From: CAYMAZ01 sp964388575
Lineage (GTDB): Bacteria; Bacteroidota; Bacteroidia; Bacteroidales; DTU049
Direction: 5' to 3'
Length of the DNA: 64,000 nucleotides
Assembly (NCBI GenBank): GCA_964388575.1
Contig: CAYMAZ010000007.1
Coordinates: 1-64,000 of the forward strand
The position numbers and the translations under genes were made by a program. The notes beneath the pieces are model-generated. The model did no database searches and was not told the DNA's origin. It saw only the letters and a list, made by a program, of their open reading frames with translations. Below are positions 32,919 through 41,496 of the stretch, one piece after another; positions within the stretch are counted from its first letter, which is position 1; each line of letters begins with the position of its first letter.

Positions 32919-34829
32919 ATGATACAGCAAGGCAAAATTGACGTTAAAACCGAAAACATATTTCCAATTATTAAGCAGTTTCTTTATACAGAGCAGGAAA
33001 TTTTTCTGCGCGAGCTTGTTTCAAATGCAGTTGATGCAACAACAAAATTGAAATTACTCGCATCTCAGGGAAAATTTAATGGAGAAACTGACAATCTTCA
33101 GATTGAAGTTATTCTGGATTCAAAAGCCAATACATTGACAATCAAAGACAAGGGAATTGGAATGACCGCTGAAGAAATTGACAAATATATCAACCAGATC
33201 GCCTTTTCCAGTGCCGAGGATTTTATTAAAAAGATGAAGGGTAAAACCGATGCTGCGCAAAGTGGTCTCATCGGGCATTTCGGACTTGGTTTCTATTCAG
33301 CTTTCATGGTGGCTGAGAAAGTTGAAATTCATACAAAAACCTATAAAAAAGGAGCCGGAAGCAAGGCTGTGAAATGGGAATGTGATGGAACACCAAACTA
33401 TACAATTGATGAATGTGACAAAACGGAAAGAGGGACAGATATTATCCTGCATATTGCGGATGATGCCAAAGAATATCTTGATGAATATAAAATTCTTGAC
33501 CTTCTGAAAAAATATTGCCGTTTTCTCCCTGTACCCATTCGTTTTGGTGATACAAAAGAATCTGTGAAAAAAGAAGGTGAAAAAGATAAAGACGGAAATG
33601 ACGTCTATGACACAATTTCCAAACCCAGGATTATCAATAACACACAACCTCTTTGGAAAAAAACACCGCAGGGACTGACAGATGAAAGCTATCTGGATTT
33701 CTACAGGGAACTTTATCCAGCAACGTTCGAAAATCCATTGTTTCATATTCATATCAATGTAGACTATCCTTTCAACCTGACCGGAATCCTATATTTTCCC
33801 AAACTGAAAAAGAATTTTGAAGTTCAGAAGGACAAAATTCAGCTTTATTGCAACCAGGTATTTGTGACCGATTCTGTTGAAAATATTGTTCCTGACTTTC
33901 TGACACTGCTTCACGGGGTTATTGATTCGCCGGATATTCCTCTCAACGTTTCCCGCAGTTCACTGCAAACTGACTCCAATGTGCGTAAAATTTCAAAGCA
34001 CATCACCAAAAAAGTGGCTGACAAACTGGAAGAACTGTTTAATGCTGACCGCAAAGAATTTGAAAAAAAATGGGAAGACATTAAAATCTTCATTGAATAC
34101 GGCATGATCAGCGAAACATCATTTAGCGAAAGAGCAAAAACTTTTGTGTTGTTGAAAAACACCAATGATAACTATTATACACTCGAAGAATACAAAAAAC
34201 TTATTGAATCAGCACAAACCGATAAGAACAAAAAGGTTGTGCACCTATATGCCACTGACAAGGTCCTTCAGCATTCATATATTGAAAAGGCACAGAATAA
34301 AGGGTTCGATGTGCTACTGTTTGATTCTCCAATTGATGCGCATTTTGTCAATTACCTGGAACAGAATCAGGAAAATTGCACCTTCAAACGTGTAGACGCT
34401 GACTTGGTCGACAAGTTGATTGAAACGGAAGATTCGAAGTCTGAGATGAAACTGAGTGAAGAGCAGGTGAAGTCAATCAAAGAGGTCTTTGAAAAACACT
34501 TGGAGGGCAAACCCGGATTCAGTATTGAAGTTGATACCTTTGACAGTGATATCCCTGTGATGATTACACAACCTGAGTTTATGCGACGTATGAAAGATAT
34601 GTCAAAACTTGGAGGAGGCATGGATTATATGGAAAGTATGCCAGGAGCATATAACGTAGTTGTTAACAGCAACCATCCTGTTGTTGAACAGCTTGCTGCT
34701 GCTCCTGAAGATGAAGAATCGAAACTCAAACTTTCGCAGATACTTGATCTTGCGCTGCTCGAACACGGATTGCTCAAAGGCGAAGAACTCACTGCTTTTG
34801 TAAAGCGGAGTTTTGGTCTTTTAAAGTAA
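32919..34829 (+). CDS. htpG: Molecular chaperone HtpG (Hsp90)
   Basis: 636 residues. N-terminal GHKL ATPase domain: ELVSNAVDATTKL, DKGIGMTAEEI, IGHFGLGFYSAFMV; a middle domain with PLWKKTPQGLTDESY and the DSPDIPLNVSRSSLQ segment; and a C-terminal dimerisation domain ending AFVKRSFGLL. Cytosolic dimer that remodels client proteins under stress. A charged insert at about 205-220 (KKEGEKDKDGND) lies in the linker. Alone behind its own promoter, after the palindromic repeat block. Confidence 0.95.
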   Translation: MIQQGKIDVKTENIFPIIKQFLYTEQEIFLRELVSNAVDATTKLKLLASQGKFNGETDNLQIEVILDSKANTLTIKDKGIGMTAEEIDKYINQIAFSSAEDFIKKMKGKTDAAQSGLIGHFGLGFYSAFMVAEKVEIHTKTYKKGAGSKAVKWECDGTPNYTIDECDKTERGTDIILHIADDAKEYLDEYKILDLLKKYCRFLPVPIRFGDTKESVKKEGEKDKDGNDVYDTISKPRIINNTQPLWKKTPQGLTDESYLDFYRELYPATFENPLFHIHINVDYPFNLTGILYFPKLKKNFEVQKDKIQLYCNQVFVTDSVENIVPDFLTLLHGVIDSPDIPLNVSRSSLQTDSNVRKISKHITKKVADKLEELFNADRKEFEKKWEDIKIFIEYGMISETSFSERAKTFVLLKNTNDNYYTLEEYKKLIESAQTDKNKKVVHLYATDKVLQHSYIEKAQNKGFDVLLFDSPIDAHFVNYLEQNQENCTFKRVDADLVDKLIETEDSKSEMKLSEEQVKSIKEVFEKHLEGKPGFSIEVDTFDSDIPVMITQPEFMRRMKDMSKLGGGMDYMESMPGAYNVVVNSNHPVVEQLAAAPEDEESKLKLSQILDLALLEHGLLKGEELTAFVKRSFGLLK

Positions 34830-34858
34830 TGTCTAAATAGATTATCAAATATTTTCAT

Positions 34859-34866
34859 TAAATTTG
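34859..34866 (+). promoter_or_regulatory. Possible -7 element with long leader for the 35022 gene
   Basis: TAAATTTG 156 bases before ATG 35022. The leader would contain CCCAA/TTGGG pairing around 34953-34976 and the GC-rich GGGGGCGAATCCG. A structured 5' UTR is possible; I recognise no riboswitch. Confidence 0.35.
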
Positions 34867-35021
34867 AACAAAATTTGATTTAAACTGACATGTTTCAACG
34901 TTTCATTTCGATGAAAAATGAAACAACAACAAACTACTTAACATACATCTGTCCCAAACAGAAAAAAAATTGGGGGCGAATCCGAAAAGCCTTAAGAGTA
35001 GGTAATTAAAAACTAGTAATT

Positions 35022-35498
35022 ATGAAGAAAACAATTCTTTTTTTAGGAGTAATTTTTATCAGCTATTTTATTCATGCACAGGTTAATCCACATGCCATTG
35101 GTGTGAGACTGAGCGGAAACGGAGATGTCAACGGTGCTGAATTATCCTATCAGCATGGATTGGGAGAAGCTAACAGACTGGAATTTGATCTGGGCTTTGG
35201 TGCAGGGAAAAATCACAACAGAATGTTTCTTGCAGGGATCTATCACTGGGACTGGAATATCACCGGAGGTCTCAACTGGTATGTAGGCCCAGGGGCAGCA
35301 CTTGGAATTTATTCTTATGACAATAACTCAGGATACTTCAACATTGGGTTGGGTGGCCAGATTGGACTGGAATTTGATTTTAATAAATTAAACGCCCCAA
35401 TCCTGCTAAGCATTGATGCCAGGCCCATGTGGGATTTTCTCGGGGACAATGCTGGATTTGACTGGGGTGCCTCTCTGGGAATCCGGTATACCTGGTAA
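35022..35498 (+). CDS. Outer-membrane beta-barrel protein, function unknown
   Basis: 158 residues. Signal peptide KKTILFLGVIFISYFIHAQ, then eight alternating strands rich in Gly and aromatics (LSYQHGL, RLEFDLGFGAG, WNITGGLNWYVGPG, FNIGLGGQIGLEF) ending in the aromatic SLGIRYTW, typical of a small 8-strand barrel. Not adjacent to any cargo or T9SS gene. Likely abundant outer-membrane protein; no ligand can be proposed. Confidence 0.7.
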   Translation: MKKTILFLGVIFISYFIHAQVNPHAIGVRLSGNGDVNGAELSYQHGLGEANRLEFDLGFGAGKNHNRMFLAGIYHWDWNITGGLNWYVGPGAALGIYSYDNNSGYFNIGLGGQIGLEFDFNKLNAPILLSIDARPMWDFLGDNAGFDWGASLGIRYTW

Positions 35499-35867
35499 AG
35501 ATTAGTTTAGTATATATCGTGTATGTGTTTTGGCAGTGCAGAAAAGTTTGAGTGTTGAAAATAGCTGACAACATTCTGAACATTTTCAAAATTACTGCGG
35601 AATGCATACACGATTTTTATTTTGAGGTTTTTGGAAAAAACAAATAATTAATAGTTAAACATTTAACTATTATCGGTTGCTTCGAGAATTGCAGTTTTGC
35701 TGAATTAAAATTCCGAGACTGTGTTTCTGATACATGTTCAGGTGTGTGTTTTAATGATAATTGTGGATTGTTTTTAAATTCGTCAGACACTGTCTGACTT
35801 TTAGAATTTGTGAGGTAGAGGAAGTTTTTAGAGTTTGGAGTTTTTCTTTTGGACGTTGGAAATGTAC
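35499..35867. other. Intergenic stretch with three palindromes
   Basis: No gene. Three inverted repeats: ATCGTGTATG/CATACACGAT (35516-35525 with 35605-35614, long loop, T-rich after the right arm), TAATAGTTAAA/TTTAACTATTA with a 2-base centre (35649-35672), and GTCAGACA/TGTCTGAC with a 1-base centre (35782-35798). The first may terminate the barrel-protein transcript; the others have no clear role. Confidence 0.6.
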
Positions 35868-38156
35868 TTATTTTTGAACTTCTTTTTTGTTCATGAGTTC
35901 AATCAAACTTACTGAAAAAGGACATGCAGTCGCTCTTCCTCTTTTGTAACCCTTAAATTTTTTAAACTCCCAACAAACATTCCGAAACTCTGGAATATCA
36001 ACTTTTTCAATTTTTAACACAAGATAATTATCCTGGGTGGGATTTGGATATTTCAATTTTTCTAATACTTCTTTTTTTACGACACGTGGCTCTTTAGAAA
36101 TCTTCCAAAGGTCACCTGAACTTTCCATGCCTGCACAATGCAGCAACAAAAATTTTGCATTAACAATTTCTTTACTCAGATAGAATTTCCCTTTTGAAAT
36201 ATTCAACCTGAAATTGTATAACTCATTTTGCTCTATCCATTGCCAATGCTTTTCTGATTTGACATAGCCTACCAGCACAAATGTTTCATCAGGCAGCATG
36301 CTTCTGTTTTCTCCGTATGCTTCAGGTAAAGCATCTCTTACTTCATGTTCAGGGGGTGGGGGAGACTTGTGAATGTCAAATATTCTGTAAGCAGTTTTTT
36401 CTCGTTGTGAAGCTCTATTAATAAAATGCTCCAAAACATTGATTATAAACTCTTTTAATTCTTCAATACCGCTTTCAAATTTGGAAGGACGAACAGGAAA
36501 TGCTCCCAGCCCCGGAATTATTTCATGGAATCCTTTTTGGTTAATTGATTTGTCACCAGGATACAAAACATAGGCGCCTCCGGTTCGTCTGATCGCATCT
36601 TTGTAGGCATGCATTTTCAGAAGATCGGCATTTTTATATATACCTTTTCTGTTATTCATTTTTTCATTATTCAGCTCATCTTCCTTATATTCGTCTTTAA
36701 TTTCAAAGATGTTAGCAATTTTATATTTTGCATCAAAATGAATGTGAACGATCAGCTCTTCTCTCTCTGCTTCAATTTCTGATATTTCACAGGGCCAGAA
36801 GGAAAGAGTATAATCAGGTCTTAAACTTGTAGTCCAACTTCCAGAATCAGGGTATTTTTTCTTGCCGCTGAATGGACGATTGTAATTAAACCGAATTTGA
36901 AGCTTCCTTGTCCCGATATACATTCCGCTGAGTGCAGTTTGCTTACCTTGTTTCAATTGCAGATTTAACCCGTCAGGAGTTGATTTTATCAATTCTGAAA
37001 GGTCTTTGGGTTCAATATCAAAAATTGATTGAATCAGATCCAGCAACTTAAAGAACAGCCAGTATTCATAAAGCACAGCAATATCTTTTTTTCCGGCATC
37101 GTAGATGTCCTGACCTCCTTTCCAAATTAATCTGGCTGCCAAATCAAACATGAGCCAAACTCTGAGAACTTCTCTGTAGCCCTCTTTTCTTTGAAGAACG
37201 GGACTGTTTAATCTTAATGTTGTTGGTCTGGAAATCTTTCTGAAAACAGAATGTTGTAAGTGAGATTCAAGTTTCCCTAAAATCACAAAAGACTCATTAA
37301 TAAGCTTTTTATGATTATTTTGTTTGGCAAAATTATAAATATCCGTGCAAAATTTGAGAAAGGTTTCCAATGCATGTTTGATGAACCTGTTTTCCGGAGT
37401 ATCAACTGAGTCAATTTTCTTTACTGACGAAATTCTTTCGGGTAAGTTAATTATGCCCAATTTTCTAAAGGGATGATTTACAGGAATTTCAGACCTCTTA
37501 TTACCGGTTAGTATTTCCTTTATGTTTGTGTTCGAAAGCCTTTTGGTGTTCCTGACATCAATGTTTTCAATTGTTTCAGACCAACGAGTTACGGGTGTGG
37601 TTACAACTCTATGTACAGCTTCATTAAATTCATCTGTGCCGATAACAGATTTTATAAATGAAAATTTCTGATATAATGTTTGTGCATCTCTTGCATAATC
37701 AATTTCAAAGTAATGTGAAACAGGAGAGCCTGACTGCAACAATAATTCTGTACATTTTTCTGTAATCAATTCCAACATATCCCGATAATCACTCCTGTAA
37801 TCTGACTTTAATGATTGAACTTCCAGTTCTATGTCTGTTTCAGAATCTGTTTTACCAGTTTTGAACAAAGGAATTCTTAATGTTCCCACAAAAATATTGG
37901 GCGCAAGTATACCTAAGTTTTGATTTCTAGTGTGGCTTTGAATAATATTTTCTCCGATATCTGCAAGAAAATAATGAGGATCATTAATTACATAATCATA
38001 AAAACATCCTTCCAAAATTTGAAATCTTGCCTCATTATTTTCAATGGCACTATCTTTTGCGTCAAATAAAGAACCTACTCTGCGTGAATCAATAATTAAC
38101 CGCAAGCCTTCTTTGACATAATCGAGATTGATTTCTATGGAAGATAGCGTTTTCAT
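35868..38156 (-). CDS. DUF2357 / PD-(D/E)XK nuclease-like protein (McrC-type partner)
   Basis: 762 residues. The N-terminal part is DUF2357-like (beta-rich, then helical with GYREVLRVWLMFDLAARL near 325). The central nuclease core shows Asp in LRPDYTLSFWP (about 446) and DAK in IHFDAKYKI (about 475-477), a PD-(D/E)XK signature; then KMHAYKDAIRRTGGAYVLYPG near 525, as in McrC-like cleavage subunits. The C-terminal 150 residues have two EVE/ASCH-like beta stretches (FVLVGYVKSEKHWQWIEQN) of unknown role. ATG comes two bases after the AAA stop. Likely cleavage subunit of a modification-dependent (type IV-like) restriction system. Confidence 0.8.
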   Translation of the reverse strand: MKTLSSIEINLDYVKEGLRLIIDSRRVGSLFDAKDSAIENNEARFQILEGCFYDYVINDPHYFLADIGENIIQSHTRNQNLGILAPNIFVGTLRIPLFKTGKTDSETDIELEVQSLKSDYRSDYRDMLELITEKCTELLLQSGSPVSHYFEIDYARDAQTLYQKFSFIKSVIGTDEFNEAVHRVVTTPVTRWSETIENIDVRNTKRLSNTNIKEILTGNKRSEIPVNHPFRKLGIINLPERISSVKKIDSVDTPENRFIKHALETFLKFCTDIYNFAKQNNHKKLINESFVILGKLESHLQHSVFRKISRPTTLRLNSPVLQRKEGYREVLRVWLMFDLAARLIWKGGQDIYDAGKKDIAVLYEYWLFFKLLDLIQSIFDIEPKDLSELIKSTPDGLNLQLKQGKQTALSGMYIGTRKLQIRFNYNRPFSGKKKYPDSGSWTTSLRPDYTLSFWPCEISEIEAEREELIVHIHFDAKYKIANIFEIKDEYKEDELNNEKMNNRKGIYKNADLLKMHAYKDAIRRTGGAYVLYPGDKSINQKGFHEIIPGLGAFPVRPSKFESGIEELKEFIINVLEHFINRASQREKTAYRIFDIHKSPPPPEHEVRDALPEAYGENRSMLPDETFVLVGYVKSEKHWQWIEQNELYNFRLNISKGKFYLSKEIVNAKFLLLHCAGMESSGDLWKISKEPRVVKKEVLEKLKYPNPTQDNYLVLKIEKVDIPEFRNVCWEFKKFKGYKRGRATACPFSVSLIELMNKKEVQK

Positions 38157-38158
38157 TT

Positions 38159-39452
38159 CTATGCTTCAGCAAAACTTGCAAATCCGTTATCAACGGCACC
38201 CCTGTACATCCTGGATATCTTTTCAAGAGCCAGCGGATAAATCACATTTGAATTAGTATAGTCATAATCTTCTTTTTCAAAAATTTCTTTCACAATGCTG
38301 TTCTTTTCTTTAACGCAAAAACCAGCAAGTGTTTCCAAAACAGGTGACAGTTTTCTTCGGGAACCATGCAATTTGGGCAAAAGCTTCTGCATTATAGCAA
38401 TATCTATCTTCTGGTTGGTTGTCAGATTTGAATCCAAAACAGTTAGCTGATGTATCAATCTTATAATTTCTGTCGCACTCCGGTAACCAAACTCCGCTCC
38501 GGTCTTCTTAAGCTCACCAAAAAATTTTACAAGCGCTTCGTTTATTTTCTCATTCTCTGATGATGCAAAAGTTTTATTGGCGGCCATATCCAGAAAACTC
38601 TTTGCCATACCTGCACCTTTTCCTGTTAAGTCATCCATGTTGATGTCTCTAATATTACCTAGAAAGTTTGACATTTCATCCTGTTTAACACGGAATTCAA
38701 TGGTATTGGACCTGTCCAAAACTTTTGGACTAAACATATTGGTAGTTTCATCAATATTTACTGTACCAATAATAAAAAGGTTTTGGGGCAGTCTTAGCTT
38801 AGAAGGAACACCATTTTCAACAGTGCCTTCTGCATACAATGGAATTTCTTCCTTTGACTCCATCACGCTCAGAAAATCTGCAAAATATCTTTCAACAATA
38901 CTGAGATTCATTTCATCCAATATCAGAAAGTGGGGCAGGTCGGGCTGATTGTTTGCCCGAATAATTAAACCCAGCACTCCGCTGTCGGGTTTTACATATT
39001 CTTCAGGCTTTAGTGCATTCGGATAACCAAGCAAAGGTTCACGATTGGTCCAGTCAGCTCCAACAGGAACAATACAATATTGACTTTTATCAGAACAAAT
39101 CCATTGCACAAATGCCTGTGCCAGTTTGGTTTTGCCGGAACCGGAAAGCCCGGTAAGAATAACGAAGGGTTTGGTGAGAAGTGAGGCGATGAAACGAGAA
39201 ATTAATGTGTTTGAATACAGAAGACCTGATCCAACTAAATCTTTCTTAAAAGAAGAATCATTAAAAATGTCATAAGAAATAGTTGAATTAATTATAATAA
39301 TTTCTTTTGAAACAAATGGCAACTGTTTTTTTGACTTTTTATAATAAATTTTATTTATCAAATCTGCCAATTCAATAGGGCATGGGGTCAAGTATGCTCC
39401 CTGTCTTAGAGTAAGATTATTATTGAAAAATACTTCAGATTCATCAGAAATA
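38159..39452 (-). CDS. McrB-like AAA+ GTPase/ATPase, joined to the EVE gene by a -1 frameshift
   Basis: Walker A GLSGSGKTKL, Walker B FLILDEMNLS, sensor Asn in GTVNIDETT and an Arg-finger region SPKVLDRSN are as in McrB-type motors. The frame is open up to 39465 but offers no ATG or GTG before the Walker A region; the only near start is TTG at 39391. Upstream of that TTG the frame reads NISDESEVFFNNN, then LTLRQGAYLTPCPIELA, a natural N-terminal part of this domain. Entering this frame from the EVE frame requires a -1 shift, and a T TTA AAA heptamer lies at 39453-39459. So the protein is probably an EVE-AAA fusion, or the gene is damaged by one lost A. Confidence 0.8.
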
Positions 39453-40077
39453 TTTTTAAAATCTTTTCATTATCATTATTTAATATTTCATCTCTATTAA
39501 TGCTTGGTTTCAGTTCAGTGTAGTTAGAAAGCTCAATCAAATATGCAGGACCATCCCATTGAGTTCCTTTCATGCCATCAGCAGCTTTAGCTTCATTTGT
39601 AACTATTGAAATTCCAGAAAACACATTGTTATCAATTAAGTGTAAGACTATATCTCCTTTTCTTACTTCTCTCATGTTTTTATAAATATCCGCACCTCTT
39701 TTGTCTTTTTGTGGAGACCACAAAACTTTACCCAGAGCACGTTTCCCCATAATCCTATCAGGTCTACCATTTACAATGGTTTTTTCTATCCACAAATTTG
39801 TATTTGAAGATGTTTTTTTAATGCGAGTATCAATAACATCAAACCCCTTATTATTCAAGAAATTTTTAGCATCTGATGCACTAAATTCAGTGCTATTAAG
39901 TTCTTTGCCATTTGCAAAAACATTTGCTTTAGTTAAAACATATTTTGGGGGCAGTAATTTCCCTTGTGCATTTATAAGAAAAAACTTTTCTTTTCTGGAT
40001 TCAGGTATTGATTCATATTTAATTTCGCTAATCGCCTTTTTAATATGCTCTTGTGTTATGTTATTTGGTATTGCCAT
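39406..40077 (-). CDS. EVE-domain protein, N-terminal part of the EVE-AAA unit
   Basis: 223 codons to TAA at 39406, but probably only to about residue 207 before the shift into the AAA frame. Residues 1-80: a small helical/beta domain with ESRKEKFFLINAQGKLLPPK and SASDAKNFLNNKGF, common before EVE in restriction proteins. Residues about 90-205: EVE/PUA-like fold (LWSPQKDKRGADIYKNMREV, KGDIVLHLIDNNVFSGIS, QWDGPAYLIELSNYTEL), which reads modified cytosines or other modified bases in type IV systems. The last 15 residues (KIFLMNLKYFSIIILL) look non-native, as expected after a missed frameshift. Confidence 0.8.
   Translation of the reverse strand: MAIPNNITQEHIKKAISEIKYESIPESRKEKFFLINAQGKLLPPKYVLTKANVFANGKELNSTEFSASDAKNFLNNKGFDVIDTRIKKTSSNTNLWIEKTIVNGRPDRIMGKRALGKVLWSPQKDKRGADIYKNMREVRKGDIVLHLIDNNVFSGISIVTNEAKAADGMKGTQWDGPAYLIELSNYTELKPSINRDEILNNDNEKILKIFLMNLKYFSIIILL
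39453..39459 (-). other. Candidate -1 slippery heptamer T TTA AAA
   Basis: In the EVE frame the codons are ATT TTA AAA ATA. The heptamer T TTA AAA permits simultaneous -1 slippage, after which AAT ATT TCT GAT continues in the AAA frame. The -1 frame is closed by TGA (39466-39468) just upstream and the EVE frame by TAA at 39406, so the switch must occur in this 60-base overlap. No strong downstream hairpin was seen. Confidence 0.5.
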
Positions 40078-40267
40078 AAAAATATAATTTAATTATTTTA
40101 AGTGCATCTCAGGCTTAGTATGTTTGCTCCTGATCCTGCTCATGTTGTAACTTCGCGTTGCTTTGTCGTGTACGTCTGCCATGAAGAAAATTTAAAACAT
40201 TTTTACAAAGATACACTCCCAGCTTTGACAACTTCTGTCATTGCTGTTTGTTGTTTTGAGCTGTTTT

Positions 40268-40606
40268 TTATAGCACCCTTGTGGTTTGGGTTGGTCGTGG
40301 TGCTTTGACAACAAGAATTCTTGTTGTGTGACTGCTTTCATTGCTTAAATAATGAACAATATGGGCGGGACTTTCAATGAGAGTGTCTTTTTCGAATGAT
40401 TGTTTCTCTTCTCCGATATGAACTGTAGCTGTTCCTTCAAGAACATAAAAAGCAACATCAACGGGGGTTATATGAGGCTTGAGGCTTTCTCCGGGCTGAA
40501 GTGTGATGTGCATGATTTGAGCAGATTCAAGATCATACAGTTGCCGTACATCAACTTTATGTGGTGTTTCTTTGACAGGTTCGGTTCGAAAAGTTCGGTA
40601 ATTCAT
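40268..40606 (-). CDS. Cupin-domain protein
   Basis: 112 residues forming one small beta-barrel. Motif 1 is LKPHITPVDVAFYVLEGTA (the second His and Glu are present, the first His pair is reduced to one) and motif 2 PAHIVHYLSNES. Likely a metal-binding cupin with unknown substrate or a binding protein. The N-terminus RTEPVKETPHKVDVRQLYD is typical of stand-alone cupins in this phylum. Isolated between the restriction operon and a divergent FISUMP gene. Confidence 0.8.
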   Translation of the reverse strand: MNYRTFRTEPVKETPHKVDVRQLYDLESAQIMHITLQPGESLKPHITPVDVAFYVLEGTATVHIGEEKQSFEKDTLIESPAHIVHYLSNESSHTTRILVVKAPRPTQTTRVL

Positions 40607-40747
40607 GATTGTACTTTTTTAATGTGAATGGTTTTTTTTATGTTTTTTTCTGGTTCAAAGATATTAAAAAAAGGGCAGATATCTGCAAAGGGTGTTTTCT
40701 GTTTTTTTCTGAAATGGCAAGACAGTGAGTTTTTCAATCAAAAAGTA

Positions 40748-40755
40748 TATCTTTG
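40748..40755 (+). promoter_or_regulatory. -7 promoter element of the FISUMP gene
   Basis: TATCTTTG, exact consensus, 13 bases before ATG 40769. Confidence 0.5.
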
Positions 40756-40768
40756 AAAAAAATCTACC

Positions 40769-41479
40769 ATGAAGACAATCTTCAAAAAGACTCCGCTGCT
40801 TTTCATTACAGCCTTTACTTATACATTCCTGGTGAGTGCCGACTTGTTTAATCCGGAAAATGAAACTGAAAGAGATATTCAGACCGTAACCATCGGCAAG
40901 CAGGTGTGGATGGCGCAAAATATGGGCACGACAGAGTTCCGCAATGGCGAAAGCATTCCATTGTTTAAAGGTTATGAGGATTGGTCTGCTTATGGCAGCA
41001 AAGGATTGCCCGCATGCGGAAGAGAAAACTTCAATCCTGCTGATGCACAGAAATACGGACTTCTTTACAACTGGTATGCCGTGACAGATCCGCGTGGATT
41101 GTGTCCGAAAGGGTTCAGAATACCGACAGAAGACGATTTTATTGAGCTACTGATCTTCATTGGTGGAAATGAAGATTATGACAGCGAAAAAGCGCTGGCT
41201 CTGCTCAGTGACGACGAAAAGGGATTTGGCTTATGGTTTAACGGATCATGCTGTATGGATTATGAAGATGAAGACGGGGTTGTTCATCATTTTATCAACA
41301 GGGGATATGGTGATTCATTCTGGTCGTCAACCGAATCAGATGGCAGTGAATTTTATCTGGAAGATATTGCTGTGAGCCTTGAACTTGGATCATCGTGGTT
41401 TACAGATACATATGGTGCATACCTGGACCCCACAAGCAGCAAGTGGAATGCAAATTCGGTTCGGTGTATCAGGGAATAA
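40769..41479 (+). CDS. FISUMP-domain secreted protein
   Basis: 236 residues. Signal peptide LLFITAFTYTFLVSA, then the Fibrobacter succinogenes major paralogous domain: IGKQVWMAQNMGTTEFRNGE, YGLLYNWYAV, LCPKGFRIPTEDDFIELL, SFWSSTESDGSEFY and a final NANSVRCIRE. Function of the family is unclear (surface or exported domain). No lipobox Cys and no T9SS C-terminal domain, so it is periplasmic or exported by the signal peptide only. It converges with an ATPase gene 17 bases on. Confidence 0.88.
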   Translation: MKTIFKKTPLLFITAFTYTFLVSADLFNPENETERDIQTVTIGKQVWMAQNMGTTEFRNGESIPLFKGYEDWSAYGSKGLPACGRENFNPADAQKYGLLYNWYAVTDPRGLCPKGFRIPTEDDFIELLIFIGGNEDYDSEKALALLSDDEKGFGLWFNGSCCMDYEDEDGVVHHFINRGYGDSFWSSTESDGSEFYLEDIAVSLELGSSWFTDTYGAYLDPTSSKWNANSVRCIRE

Positions 41480-41496
41480 ATGTATAACTGATTGTT

